From positions 62,001 to 126,000 of the forward strand of contig CAWHDV010000017.1 in the NCBI GenBank assembly GCA_963828185.1: DNA of 64,000 nucleotides. The letters run 5' to 3'. The notes below the pieces were generated by a model. It was not told the DNA's origin and did no database searches. It saw nothing but the letters and a program-made list of their open reading frames with translations. The stretch comes from Rhodoblastus sp963828185 (GTDB lineage Bacteria; Pseudomonadota; Alphaproteobacteria; Rhizobiales; Beijerinckiaceae). Made by a program: the position numbers and the translations under genes. Below, piece after piece: positions 27,496 through 38,524 of this stretch; the first letter of the stretch is position 1, and each line of letters begins with the position of its first letter.

Positions 27496-29283
27496 ATGAA
27501 GACTTTTGGCAAGATCGCGCTTGGCGCCGTAGCCATCGCCGCTGTCGCAGGCGGCGCATACGTTTATTACAATTTCGACTTCGTCGTGCCTGTGGTCGCC
27601 ATGGGCGTGAATTACGTCCGCTACATGGATGCGCCCAAGGGGACGATCTCGATCGAAACCGCGCCGGGCGCCGGGGACCAGACCGCGTCGATCGCGCACA
27701 ATACGCCGCTCACCCTGCACAAGGGCGACGACGCCGATTGGCCGAGCTACAACAAGACGCTGACCTCGAACCGCTTTTCGGCGCTCGACCAGATCACCCC
27801 GGCCAATGTGGCGAACATGAAAGTGCTTTGCACGTTCGACACCGGCCAATATACCGGCTTCAACACGGGATTGCTGGAAATCGACGGCGCCCTCGTCTTC
27901 ACCACCGAATATGATATTTTCTCGATCAATCCCAATGATTGCAAGCAGAACTGGCGCGTGCACGAGGATTATGCGCCCGCCACGCCGCAAGGCGTCAGCC
28001 GTGGTCCCGCCTACCTCGACGGCATGCTGTTTCGCGGCACCCAGGACGGCCGCGTCCTCGCCTATGACTTCAAGACCGGCAAGCGCCTGTGGCAGACCGC
28101 CATCGCCGATCCCAAAAAGGGCGAAAGCGCGCCGGCCGCGCCGATCGCCTGGAACGGGCTGGTGTTCATCGGCAACGCCGGCGGCGACATCAAGGGCGTC
28201 AAAGGCCGCATGTACGCGCTCGACGCGAAAACGGGAAAGGTCGTCTGGGAATTTTACCTCGTGCCAAAACAGTCGGGCGACCCTGAGCGCGGCCCGGAAG
28301 CGGCGTCGCCGCTCAATACTTCGACATGGCAAAACGCTTCCGGCTCGCCGATCACCGGCGGCGCCACCTGGACCTCGTATACGCTCGACCCCGACAAGGG
28401 GCTGCTCTATGTGCCCGGCGGCAATCCCGCGCCGGATTTCGGGGCGGACATGCGCGGCGGCGAAAACCTCTTCACCGGCTCGGTCGTCGTGCTCGACGCC
28501 AGGACCGGCGCCTACAAGACGGACTACAAGATCCTTCCCAAGGACTGGCATGACTGGGACGTGTCCACCGCGCCGGTGCTGATCCAGACGGCCGGCGGCA
28601 AGGACATGATGCTCGTCGCGCCGAAGGACGGCCATCTCTACGGCTATGATCTCGCGAGCCAGAAGCTGGTCTATCGCAAGCCGATGACCAAGGTGGACAA
28701 CGCCGACGCGCCATTCGCCCCGGGCAAGGCGGTGCATTATTGCCCGGGCTCGATCGGCGGGGCCGAATGGAACGGGCCGGGGTACGATCCGCGGAACAAT
28801 CTCGTCATGATCGGCGAGATCCAGTGGTGCTCGACCGCCACCCTCGAAACCAAGGCCAAGATGGAATCCACTCCTGACTACCGACCCTGGTCCGGCAAAT
28901 CCTCGCTCAATCCGTTCAACCTCTGGGGCAAGCAGGACCCCGTGTTCGATTGGGCCGGCTGGGTCTATGCCGTCGACGCGGACAGCGGCCAGTGGCGCTG
29001 GCGGGCCAAGACCAATTTCCCCATCCAGAGCGGCATGACGCCGACCGGCGGCGGACTGGTGTTCTTCGGCGACATGGGCGGCAATTTCTATGCGCTCGAC
29101 GCCAATGACGGCCATAAATTATGGGGCGAGAAAATCGGCGGCGCGGTCGGCGGCGGCGTCATCACCTACAAGGCCGGCGGCCAGCAGCGCGTGGCGGTCG
29201 CGACCGGCCTGACCGAAGTCCTGTGGCCGTCGGAAATCACCACCGCCAAAGTGTCGATTCTCGGCCTCGGCGGCGCGCAATGA
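27496..29283 (+). CDS. PQQ-dependent dehydrogenase-like eight-bladed propeller, membrane anchored
   Basis: Periplasmic quinoprotein of the alcohol/methanol dehydrogenase superfamily, 595 residues. An N-terminal hydrophobic anchor (residues 7-25) takes the place of a clean signal peptide, so it may be tethered. Propeller motifs recur, for example RVLAYDFKTGKRLWQT, MYALDAKTGKVVWEF, VYAVDADSGQWRWRAK and FYALDANDGHKLW. The closing GGVITYKAGGQQRVAVATG is typical. The adjacent Cys-Cys pair of methanol dehydrogenases is absent, and no cytochrome c partner or PQQ synthesis gene is adjacent. The substrate is unknown; it belongs to a divergent subgroup, not mxaF or xoxF. Confidence 0.85.
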   Translation: MKTFGKIALGAVAIAAVAGGAYVYYNFDFVVPVVAMGVNYVRYMDAPKGTISIETAPGAGDQTASIAHNTPLTLHKGDDADWPSYNKTLTSNRFSALDQITPANVANMKVLCTFDTGQYTGFNTGLLEIDGALVFTTEYDIFSINPNDCKQNWRVHEDYAPATPQGVSRGPAYLDGMLFRGTQDGRVLAYDFKTGKRLWQTAIADPKKGESAPAAPIAWNGLVFIGNAGGDIKGVKGRMYALDAKTGKVVWEFYLVPKQSGDPERGPEAASPLNTSTWQNASGSPITGGATWTSYTLDPDKGLLYVPGGNPAPDFGADMRGGENLFTGSVVVLDARTGAYKTDYKILPKDWHDWDVSTAPVLIQTAGGKDMMLVAPKDGHLYGYDLASQKLVYRKPMTKVDNADAPFAPGKAVHYCPGSIGGAEWNGPGYDPRNNLVMIGEIQWCSTATLETKAKMESTPDYRPWSGKSSLNPFNLWGKQDPVFDWAGWVYAVDADSGQWRWRAKTNFPIQSGMTPTGGGLVFFGDMGGNFYALDANDGHKLWGEKIGGAVGGGVITYKAGGQQRVAVATGLTEVLWPSEITTAKVSILGLGGAQ

Positions 29284-29395
29284 GGCAAGCCGTGGAAATG
29301 ACAAAGCCTTAACCTTTCCAACCGTTCACTTTAACTGTTTATCTTCGGGCAAGGCAGGGAGGTCTAGCTTTGGCGCAACGACGGAGTTGCGAAAC

Positions 29396-29893
29396 ATGTC
29401 CCCTGCCAGCCCGGCCAAGTTTTCCATGTTCGGCCTCAACGCCCATCACGGGCGGCGCGAAGTGATCGATCAGTTGACGCGCGCCGGAAAAAGCCTGACA
29501 GCCTCGGAAATTCGCCAGTTGCGCCGCGCCTTGTTCGAGGACGAAGGCGTCTCGCTCGACGAGGCTTGCGCCCTGTTCGCTCTCGACCGGACGCAGGACA
29601 AGGCCTGCCCGGAATGGACGGAATTCTTCGTCGAATGCCTGACCGACCATGTCGTCTGGCAGGCGCGCCCAACCGGAATCCTCAACGTCGAGCAGGCGGA
29701 ATGGCTGCTCGCGGAAACCGACAGCACGCCGACGCTGACCAGTTTCGCGCTGCTCGCCAATGTGCTGGCCGAGTGCCATCGCGCGCCGCAATGGTTTCTC
29801 GACGCCGTGCGCATGCGGGCTGAGGCTCCGATGGTGCAGGCGGCGCTGGCGAGCGCCGAGGTTCGGAACGATGTTCGGGCCGAAGCGCGCTGA
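29396..29893 (+). CDS. Conserved hypothetical alphaproteobacterial protein
   Basis: A 165-residue soluble protein without signal or membrane segments. Key stretches are LTASEIRQLRRALFEDEGVSLDEA, WTEFFVECLTDHVVW, GILNVEQAEWLL and FALLANVLAECHRAPQWFLDAV. I recall longer Hyphomicrobiales proteins with the same WTxFFVE..TDxVVWQ and QAxWL pattern, annotated only as hypothetical. The ATG at 29396 is preceded by GGAG; a TTG at 29387 is also possible. It lies just upstream of the carboxylase gene on the same strand. Confidence 0.7.
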   Translation: MSPASPAKFSMFGLNAHHGRREVIDQLTRAGKSLTASEIRQLRRALFEDEGVSLDEACALFALDRTQDKACPEWTEFFVECLTDHVVWQARPTGILNVEQAEWLLAETDSTPTLTSFALLANVLAECHRAPQWFLDAVRMRAEAPMVQAALASAEVRNDVRAEAR

Positions 29894-30028
29894 ACACGGA
29901 CGCCTGGTATTCGCGCCGCGTAAACCCTTTGGCGGCTGGACGGCAGAGGCGGTTTCCCATACAAGGCGGACCGATCCAACCGCTGGGGGCCTTGTCTTCA
30001 AGGCCGGAAATTCCGCTCCGGGGCCGCA

Positions 30029-32035
<2,007 letters not shown>

Positions 32036-32062
32036 GTTTGCGGCTTACCGTTGATTTTTGGA

Positions 32063-32089
32063 CGCCAGCCCCGACGGGGCTGGCGTTTT
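32063..32089 (+). terminator. Rho-independent terminator after pccA
   Basis: A perfect 10-bp stem (CGCCAGCCCC/GGGGCTGGCG) with a GAC loop followed by TTTT lies 28 bases past the stop. Confidence 0.85.
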
Positions 32090-32187
32090 GCATGAGTTGG
32101 GTAGCGGATTAACGTGTCGCGCGTCACCGCCTGTTTATTGTTTTGCGCCAGATTGGTGACTGCATTTATTTTTCAGGAATTCATCGC

Positions 32188-33210
32188 ATGGTGGGGAATT
32201 ACTTTTACAAGGATCGCTCGGGCGGCCAGAACGGCCCGGTTTCGTTCGACGAACTGACGGCGCTGGCGAAAGCCGGGCGGATTGCGCCGAATTGCCTTGT
32301 CTGGGGCGAGGGCGGCGAGCCGAAGCCGGCCGGCAAGATCCCCGGCCTGGCGGAAATAGTCGGCGGCGGGGGGAGTTTCGCCGCGCCGACCGGGCAGGGG
32401 CCGCTGATCGGCGATGTCCCCGGTTGGGGCCTGATCTGGCGGAGCTATGTCCTGATCTTTGGCGTCATGTCGATTGTTTTCGCGCCTTTGGCCGGCCGCT
32501 GGTTCTACCGCTTTTTAACCGGTTGCGCAGCCCTGCCCAATGGGCGGAGGATGTTTCTCAATTCGCCGCTTTCCTCCTGCTGGTGGCTGTTCCTCGCCTT
32601 GGCCGCGCTGATATGGGGGCCGGTGGCGCTGCTTCTCGCCTATGCCGGCCATCTGGGCTCCCTGCATGATCCCGTGGCTTTCAAGGCGCTCAACAGCCAA
32701 TTGCTGCCGTTCCGCGTGGCGATCCAGGTAGCCATCCTGGTCGTCAGCTATTTCCTCGTCCGCTGGTTCGTGCGCAGCCTGCGCAGCGAGGACGGATCGC
32801 TGCATATAGTTTTCACCGGGGGCTTCTGGGCCTTCATCGGCTGGGATCTGCTGATCGGCCTGTCTTTGCTGACCATCATCGGCTGGGCCTGGGCGGTCAA
32901 GGGCAAGATGGACTGGATGTGCCGTCGGATTGAGGGGTCGCATCATTTCCAGTTCGTCGCCTCCGGCTGGGACATTCTCTGGCGCACATTCGCCGTCATC
33001 GCCGGACTTTGGCTTTCCATCGCCGTCGTGGCGCTGGCGATCTGGCTCTCGGGCGGGCGCGAACACAACCCCGCGGCGGCGGTCCTCACGCTCCTGGGCA
33101 TCGTGGCTTTTATCTACCTGCTTGGCCTGGCGCTGCGCTGGTTCGCCAACTGGTATGTTTCGCAGATCGTCGCCACGCCGTGCGCCACCAGCGCTGAAGA
33201 CGCCGCCTGA
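32188..33210 (+). CDS. GYF_2-domain multi-pass membrane protein
   Basis: A 340-residue protein. Residues 1-55 form a GYF_2 domain (NYFYKDRSGGQNGPVSFDEL, then IAPNCLVWGEG), a fold known to bind proline-rich peptides. Six or so hydrophobic segments follow from residue about 85 (LIWRSYVLIFGVMSIVFAP, WWLFLALAALIWGPVAL, and others). GYF-plus-membrane proteins are frequent in proteobacteria with no assigned role. The ATG at 32188 begins directly at the domain. It stands alone between two terminators. Confidence 0.75.
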   Translation: MVGNYFYKDRSGGQNGPVSFDELTALAKAGRIAPNCLVWGEGGEPKPAGKIPGLAEIVGGGGSFAAPTGQGPLIGDVPGWGLIWRSYVLIFGVMSIVFAPLAGRWFYRFLTGCAALPNGRRMFLNSPLSSCWWLFLALAALIWGPVALLLAYAGHLGSLHDPVAFKALNSQLLPFRVAIQVAILVVSYFLVRWFVRSLRSEDGSLHIVFTGGFWAFIGWDLLIGLSLLTIIGWAWAVKGKMDWMCRRIEGSHHFQFVASGWDILWRTFAVIAGLWLSIAVVALAIWLSGGREHNPAAAVLTLLGIVAFIYLLGLALRWFANWYVSQIVATPCATSAEDAA

Positions 33211-33213
33211 ACC

Positions 33214-33251
33214 GCGAGCCTCGCATTTTCGCGTGCGAATTCGAGGCTCGC
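33214..33251. terminator. Hairpin between converging genes
   Basis: A 10-bp perfect outer stem (GCGAGCCTCG/CGAGGCTCGC) with an inner TTCGC/GCGAA stem fills the 52-bp gap between the GYF protein and the small secreted protein genes; a likely bidirectional terminator. Confidence 0.65.
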
Positions 33252-33262
33252 CTTCCAAAAAT

Positions 33263-33634
33263 TTATTCGCGCGTCCAGCTCTCGGAATCGCACATCGACT
33301 GGCCGACGGCGCAGCCCTTGATCGACAGGCCGCCGCCGGCGACGACCACCGTGCCGTTGAAGGTCATCATGCCGGGCATGGAGGGATGCTTCATGTTGGC
33401 GCCCTTCCAGGTGTCGCCGCCGGCATGCGACATGCCGTGGCACATTTCAAATCCCGGCTGGCTGCCGGCGACGATCTTGCAGTAGAGCTTGCCGCCGACG
33501 ACGGAGACGCGGACCTTGTCGCCGTTGGCGCGCTTGTAATTGCCCGCCGCCTCGGCGGCGCTGGCGCCTTGCGCGGCGAAGGCGAGGCCCGCGCCGCAGG
33601 CGAGCGCTATCACGGCTATTTTGGCGATTTTCAT
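33263..33634 (-). CDS. Small secreted cysteine-containing protein of unknown function
   Basis: A 123-residue exported protein. The signal peptide (residues 1-27) ends QGASAAEAA. The mature part has four cysteines (YCKIVAG, FEMCHGM, IKGCAVGQ, SMCDSESW) and a Met-rich segment (MKHPSMPGMMTFNG). The GCAxGQSMCDSExW ending is conserved in Hyphomicrobiales proteins I recall, some loosely labelled DUF2147; I am not sure of that label. The ATG at 33634 follows GGGAGGACAATC, a strong ribosome-binding site. Confidence 0.75.
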   Translation of the reverse strand: MKIAKIAVIALACGAGLAFAAQGASAAEAAGNYKRANGDKVRVSVVGGKLYCKIVAGSQPGFEMCHGMSHAGGDTWKGANMKHPSMPGMMTFNGTVVVAGGGLSIKGCAVGQSMCDSESWTRE

Positions 33635-33769
33635 GATTGTCCTCCCACATCGGCCTCTTGTATGGAACGGGTCGAAGCCCTCGATTGGCCGAGTGAACAA
33701 ATTCTCACATTCGCATGATAAAATATCAACAGCCAAAAGTTCAGATCGCAAAAGTTCAGGATTTTCGGG

Positions 33770-34246
33770 ATGCCGCTCACCTTCGCCTACGGATCGAACA
33801 TGGACGCGACCGCCATGGCCGCGCGCTGCCCGCGCGCAAAACTGCTCGGCCGCGCGCGGCTGCCGCGCCATCGTTTTGAGCTGATGGCGGACGGCTTCGC
33901 CACGCTCGTCCGCGACGCCAGCGCCACGGCGCAGGGGGCGCTGTGGGATGTGAGTTTTGGCGATTTGACGGCGCTCGACCGCTACGAGGGCGTGGCCATC
34001 GGCGCTTATGTGAAGATCAGCCAGCCGGTGTTGCGTGAAAACGGCTCGCCCGTGCGCGCGCTGGTCTATATCGGTGGGGCGGGAAAACTCGGCCGCGCGC
34101 CGGACGACTATATGCAAAAGATCGTCGCGGCGGGGCGCGATCTTGGCCTGCCGACGGATTACGTCGATTTCCTGCGGCGGATGGCCGGCGAAAACCCCGA
34201 ACCCGCCTCGCGCTTTCGCGCGATCAAGAATCCCAATTTTTTGTGA
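33770..34246 (+). CDS. Gamma-glutamylcyclotransferase-fold protein
   Basis: A 158-residue GGCT-like/AIG2-like fold protein. The substrate loop is FAYGSNMDATAMAARCP, and the catalytic Glu sits in LTALDRYEGVAIG near residue 77. Related enzymes cyclise gamma-glutamyl groups to 5-oxoproline. The stop overlaps the GTG at 34243 in front of panC, so the two genes are likely co-transcribed, although no metabolic link is obvious. The exact substrate is unknown. Confidence 0.88.
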   Translation: MPLTFAYGSNMDATAMAARCPRAKLLGRARLPRHRFELMADGFATLVRDASATAQGALWDVSFGDLTALDRYEGVAIGAYVKISQPVLRENGSPVRALVYIGGAGKLGRAPDDYMQKIVAAGRDLGLPTDYVDFLRRMAGENPEPASRFRAIKNPNFL

Positions 34247-34254
34247 GAAGTCCG

Positions 34255-35106
34255 ATGACCGACGCGCCGCAAGTCTTTCGCGATATCGCTTCCATGCGGG
34301 CCGCCGTGGCGCAATGGCGCGCGGCGGGCGAGAGCGTCGCCCTGGTCCCGACCATGGGCGCGCTGCACGCCGGCCATGCCTCGCTGGTCGGGGCGGCGCG
34401 GAGGCAAGCGCAGCGCGTGATCGTCTCGATCTTCGTCAACCCGACGCAATTCGCGCCGGGCGAGGATTTCGACGCCTATCCGCGCACGCTCATTGCGGAT
34501 CTGGCGCGACTGGCGGAGGCCGGCGCCGACGGCTGTTTCGCGCCCACGGCGCGGGAGATGTACCCGCTAGGCTTTTCGACCCAGGTGATCCCCGGCGGCC
34601 CGGCGCTGGCGGGCCTTGAAGACCGCTTCCGCCCCGAACATTTCGCCGGCGTGGCGCTGGTGGTGGCGAAACTGCTCAATCAGGCGCAGGTCGACAGCGC
34701 CTTTTTCGGCGAGAAGGATTTCCAGCAACTCGCGGTGATCCGCCGCATGGCGGCCGATCTCGACATTCCCACGCGAATTTTTGGCGTCCCGACTTTGCGC
34801 GAGGCGGACGGCCTGGCCATGTCGTCGCGCAATATTTATCTGGGCGCGGAGGAGCGGAGCAGGGCGGTCGTCTTGTCGCAGGTGTTGCGCGAGACGGTGG
34901 CGAAAATTGCCGAGGGCGACCCAGTCGAGGTCGCGGTCGCGGCGGCGGCGGCGAAGATTACCGAGTCCGGCTTCGCGCTGGATTATTTCGAGGCGCGCAA
35001 CGCGGAAACGCTCGCATCCGTCGGGTCTCTGGCGGACGGGCCGATTCGCCTCCTTGTCGCGGCAAGGCTCGGCAAGACGCGGCTGATCGATAATATCACG
35101 GTGTGA
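34255..35106 (+). CDS. panC: Pantothenate synthetase
   Basis: Joins pantoate and beta-alanine with ATP to form pantothenate, the CoA precursor. The HIGH-like motif is VPTMGALHAGHASLV. Further signatures are SIFVNPTQFAPGEDFDAYPR, FGEKDFQQLAVIRRM and the KMSKS-equivalent MSSRNIYLG. The 283-residue length is standard. The ATG at 34255 gives the expected N-terminus; a GTG at 34243 overlaps the upstream stop. panB is not in the window. The frame is intact, which contrasts with the next 2.6 kb. Confidence 0.96.
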   Translation: MTDAPQVFRDIASMRAAVAQWRAAGESVALVPTMGALHAGHASLVGAARRQAQRVIVSIFVNPTQFAPGEDFDAYPRTLIADLARLAEAGADGCFAPTAREMYPLGFSTQVIPGGPALAGLEDRFRPEHFAGVALVVAKLLNQAQVDSAFFGEKDFQQLAVIRRMAADLDIPTRIFGVPTLREADGLAMSSRNIYLGAEERSRAVVLSQVLRETVAKIAEGDPVEVAVAAAAAKITESGFALDYFEARNAETLASVGSLADGPIRLLVAARLGKTRLIDNITV

Positions 35107-35199
35107 CGGCGCCGACGGCGGTCAACGATATGCATCGACAAGTTCCCAGCGGCGATGTTAATTCTCACCGCGACGCCTTTTGCCGATTGTTGATTCCTG

Positions 35200-35756
35200 A
35201 TGTCCTTTGCTTCTGAAACGCCCGGCCTGCCGCCGAAAACAAGCGCCGAAGCGAATTGGCCTGCGCAGGCCTTGTTCGCCGCGCTTTCCGGCCTAGTTGC
35301 TGCGATCGTTATCGGCTTCATGAATGCGGGCGCCCGCCACAAGATTCTACAGGCGATTTTTCCGAGATCACGCCAGTCGGTTCCTCTGCATTAACCGCCG
35401 CCGCGAAGACGCTCGACCCTCGACAATCCGCGGAATTGGTCGCGCAGGCTAGGACTTGCAGCGCCTCTCGCCCAAATTGTCTTGTTTGTGCAGCCGGGCT
35501 CGACGCCGGGGCTCATTCGCATCCGCTCGGGCTCGTATTTGTCGCCGCAGTTCAAGGTTACTGCGACACCACAGCGCGTCGCAGTGCCTTTCCCGCCGCA
35601 TATCCAGCTGGCCGGGGAGAGATCGTGATCAGCGGAAGCACCAAAGGCGTTTCCGCTGCTCTGGAGCCGGTCTGGAAGATCGATTTCGGAATGGGTGCGG
35701 CAGGCACAGGCGCGGCAATCCGAACCGTTGTGTGGCGGCCCAGTAGCCGGTGTTGA
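35200..35756 (+). pseudogene. Broken gene for a membrane-anchored protein upstream of the AAA+ gene
   Basis: Coding-like sequence spread over two frames. A start at 35200 (MSFASETPGLPPKTSAE) leads into a hydrophobic segment (ALFAALSGLVAAIVIGFM) and stops at 35394. The second frame then reads FSEITPVGSSALTAAAKTLD, the first frame resumes with AQIVLFVQPGSTPGLIRIRSG and FKVTATPQRVAVPFPPHIQL, and the second again with IVISGSTKGVSAALEPVWKI. At least three indels are needed. I do not recognise the family. The order and spacing suggest it was the first gene of an operon with the AAA+ ATPase. Confidence 0.5.
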
Positions 35757-35769
35757 GGGGATTGCTGCC

Positions 35770-36869
35770 TTGAAAACATCCCAGGGGTTCTTTTCCCGGC
35801 ATCCGATGTTGATTTTCTTTTTCGTCGCGGTGGGGGCTTCGGTCGTCAGCGCCTGGATCATCAATCCGAAAACGTCGCCCTTCGTCACCCTGTACAACTG
35901 GATTTCCGGAAATCCGCTGTCGTTCAGGTCTCTGGCCACGGCGGCAGTCCTTCTTGCAGGCGCGAGCGTGACGTATGTCGCCTCCCAGCTTGCCGCTCCG
36001 CGAGCGGCTGTCGGCGTGGGGGCGTTGGGGCTCAGACTGCTCAACGTTACCGATGAAATCGCCGAGCGCAGCGCGGAACAGGCGCTGCAGGATCTCGAAT
36101 CGATGATCGGGCTGGGGCCGGTGAAACGAGAGGTGAACGGACTGATTGCGCGCCTGCAGGTCGAACATCGCCGCAAGCAGCAAGGCCTCTCAGTCACGTC
36201 GATGAGTTTGCACATGGTTTTGGTCGGGCCGGCGTCGAGAAAAGCAGGTCGCTCGCACTTTGGAAATATCACAGCTCGCTCGATGTGCTGCGCAAAGGAC
36301 ACCTGGTTGAGGCGGCGCGCGCTGATCTCGTTGCCGGTTATGTCGGGCAGACCGCCATCAAGACCTTGGATGTGTGCAAGTCGGCGCTCGATGGAATCCT
36401 GTTCATCGATGAGGCCTATACCCTGTCCGGTGGGCCGGCGTCCGGCGGGGATTTCGGGCGCGAAGCGATCGAGACTCTGTTGAAATTCATGGAGGACCAT
36501 CGTGACCGTATCATCGTCATCGTCGCCGGTTATCCCAATGAAATGCGTCGTTTTCTGGCTTCGAATCCGGGATTGGCCAGCCGTTTCACCAAAACGATCG
36601 CCTTCCCGTCCTATTCGGCCGGCGAACTTAACGACATTCTGGGCGCCATGTCGGCGGCGCAGCAGTTCACGTTGCCGGAGGGGTATGGTGCGAAGCTCGC
36701 GCCCTGGATCGAGGCCAATCGATCGCGGGAAGATTGGGGCAACGCACGCGAAATGAGGAGTTTGCTCGAGAGAGCGCGTGAAGCGCAGGCGCTGCGTATT
36801 TCACGCGATCCTGCGGCGGATCTTGCCGCGCTTGAGATTGGCGACCTGGAAACGGCCTTGGCGCGCTGA
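35770..36869 (+). pseudogene. CbbX/SpoVK-like AAA+ ATPase with N-terminal membrane segments, Walker A lost
   Basis: The N-terminal part has two hydrophobic segments (PMLIFFFVAVGASVVSAWII and ATAAVLLAGASVTYVASQL). The AAA+ domain of the CbbX type follows: LESMIGLGPVKREVNGLIARL and SLHMVLVG in one frame, then SLDVLRKGHLVEAARADLVA, YVGQTAIKT, the Walker B region GILFIDEAYTL, AGYPNEMRRFL and SRFTKTIAFPSY in another. Where Walker A (GNPGTGKTT) belongs, at 36228-36280, the bases give GPASRKAGR, and pieces such as VARTL lie in the third frame, so several indels are clustered there. ATP binding would be abolished. The TTG start at 35770 is uncertain. It overlaps the next gene by one base. Confidence 0.75.
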
Positions 36870-37790
36870 TGTCGGACATTCTTCGTGCGCACCGCAAGAT
36901 ATTACGAAATGTTACGGTTTGGCTGATTTGCCGCAGGCGTCTGACGCTTACGGCATGGATTTGGGCAGGTCAGCACGTTGCGACCAGCGCCCCGATTCCC
37001 TGGGCGCAGCCGGTCATGTCCTCGCAGCAGGCGGCGCCCGCCGCACCGCGGAATGCGCCGCCGGCCGAAAATCGAGGCGCGAATGCGCAGTCTTCCACGA
37101 GCGGCGATGCCGGCCGCTATCATCAAGGCAAGGCGATGGAGAGGTCTTATACCGCGAGGTTCCCCGTCGCCGACATGAACGTTCCGTTGCCGGATGGCCA
37201 GTGGAGTTTCATTGGTTCGACCAAAATCGATCAGGAGGGTCTCGTCGGCATGGGTTATGTGCTCATGCGCGTGGTAAACCAGAATGTCGAAGGCGTGGTC
37301 AGAATTCTTGCCGCCGACAGCATGCGGCGACCGGCGACCGGCTTGCGGCGCCGCAAAGATGCCAGCTCGGCTTCGTCGACAACATATTCACCGTCAATGA
37401 AGGCTGTAAGGATCATGGCAGTCAGTCGTTTTGGCGCGTTTATAATTATTTCACCCGAAATTGGATTTAAGCTTCCGAGTTCAAAGGGCGGATGTCGGCG
37501 CTCGACGGATGGCGGGCGTTTACGCAACGAATAATCACTTGAACTACCCGCAAGACTTTGTCGGCGCGCAATTCAATCGCGTCGAGCCGTCGAACTTCCT
37601 GCAAACCGATTATCTGTTCGCCACGCCGGGAAGCATATCGACCAATGCAGCCGATAGCTTCCGCGCATCGGATTGGCATGCTTCAAGAATACAAAAATTT
37701 CCTGAGAAACTTGAATTTGCGGACACGGTCCGGGACTGGGCCGAACAAAAGTGGCCGGCTTTCAAAGCGGCTTTTCGGGAAGCTCAATGA
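36869..37790 (+). pseudogene. Broken membrane-anchored protein downstream of the AAA+ gene
   Basis: The ATG at 36869 overlaps the AAA+ stop (TGATG). An N-terminal hydrophobic segment (VTVWLICRRRLTLTAWIWAG) precedes a Pro/Ala/Asn-rich linker and then YTARFPVADMNVPLPDGQWS and MGYVLMRVVNQNVEGVVRIL. Near 37320-37345 sense passes to a second frame (GFVDNIFTVNEGCKDHGSQS, VYNYFTRNW), and near 37470-37510 to a third (GVYATNNHLNYPQDFVGAQF, ATPGSISTNAADSFRASDWH, ending AFREAQ). No known family comes to mind. It was probably an exported or periplasm-facing partner of the AAA+ ATPase. Confidence 0.6.
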
Positions 37791-37852
37791 GTTCATGATG
37801 CGGCCATCCCCGCACGGCCGGGTCGCACCAACGGGCGCGAACGCGCACCGTG

Positions 37853-38524
37853 TCAGTCGTTGCGGCGGTTGAGCGCCTTGACCGCCAGTTCGGTGCGGCT
37901 GCGCGCGTTGAGCTTTTCCAGGATGCGGCTGACATAATTCTTCACCGTGCCTTCGGCGAGCTTCAGGTGCGCGGCGATTTCCTTGTTGCCCTTGCCGGCG
38001 ACGATCAGTTGCAGGATGTCGTTTTCGCGCTCGGTCAGCGTCTCGCCCGGCAGTTCGGCCTCGTCGGACAGTGTGCGGGGCGGCCGGCGGACGCGCCGGA
38101 ATTCGTTGAGCAATTTTCGCGCGACATTGGGCGCGAGGCGCGAATGGCCGCGCGACACCGCGCGGATCGTGTCGAAGATCTCGTTCTCCTCGGCGTCCTT
38201 GAGCAGATAGGCCTGCGCGCCGGCGCAAATGGCGTCGAAAATCAGGTCGTCGGTGTCGTAGGTGGTCAGGATCACGACCTGGGTGTCGGGGCAATCCTTG
38301 GCGATCTGGCGCGTCGCGGCGATGCCGTTCAGCCTGGGCATCTGAATGTCGAGCAGCGCCACATGCGGTTTCCAGCGGCGCGCGGCCTGCACGGCTTCCG
38401 CACCGTCCGCCGCCTGGGCGACGATCTCGAAGTCCGGCTCAAGCGCCAGCATGGCGGCGAATGCGCGCCTGATCAAAGGCTGGTCCTCGGCGATCAGGAT
38501 GCGGATGCGATCTTCAGACTGCAA
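37853..38524 (-). CDS. NarL/FixJ-type response regulator
   Basis: Two-component output protein. The receiver domain starts IRILIAEDQPLIRRAF, the phospho-acceptor Asp is in HVALLDIQMPRLNG, and the conserved Thr/Lys are in VVILTTYDTDD and AYLLKDAEE. The C-terminal LuxR-type helix-turn-helix is LTERENDILQLIVAGKGNKEIA with GTVKNYVSRILEKL. A TTG start at 38524, eight bases after GGGAG, gives the family-like N-terminus; an in-frame ATG at 38620 would add 32 residues. It lies downstream of the histidine kinase on the same strand, 268 bp away, so it probably has its own AT-rich promoter too. Confidence 0.92.
   Translation of the reverse strand: MQSEDRIRILIAEDQPLIRRAFAAMLALEPDFEIVAQAADGAEAVQAARRWKPHVALLDIQMPRLNGIAATRQIAKDCPDTQVVILTTYDTDDLIFDAICAGAQAYLLKDAEENEIFDTIRAVSRGHSRLAPNVARKLLNEFRRVRRPPRTLSDEAELPGETLTERENDILQLIVAGKGNKEIAAHLKLAEGTVKNYVSRILEKLNARSRTELAVKALNRRND

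Noticed and set aside
27496..29283. Methanol dehydrogenase (mxaF/xoxF) evidence for methylotrophy
   Set aside because: No Cys-Cys pair, no cytochrome cL or pqq genes alongside; only a general quinoprotein call is safe.
35391..36500. 369-codon minus-strand frame across the broken AAA+ locus
   Set aside because: I considered it as the real gene because it is unbroken, but its opposite strand carries clear AAA+ motifs (Walker B, VGQT) and this frame has none.
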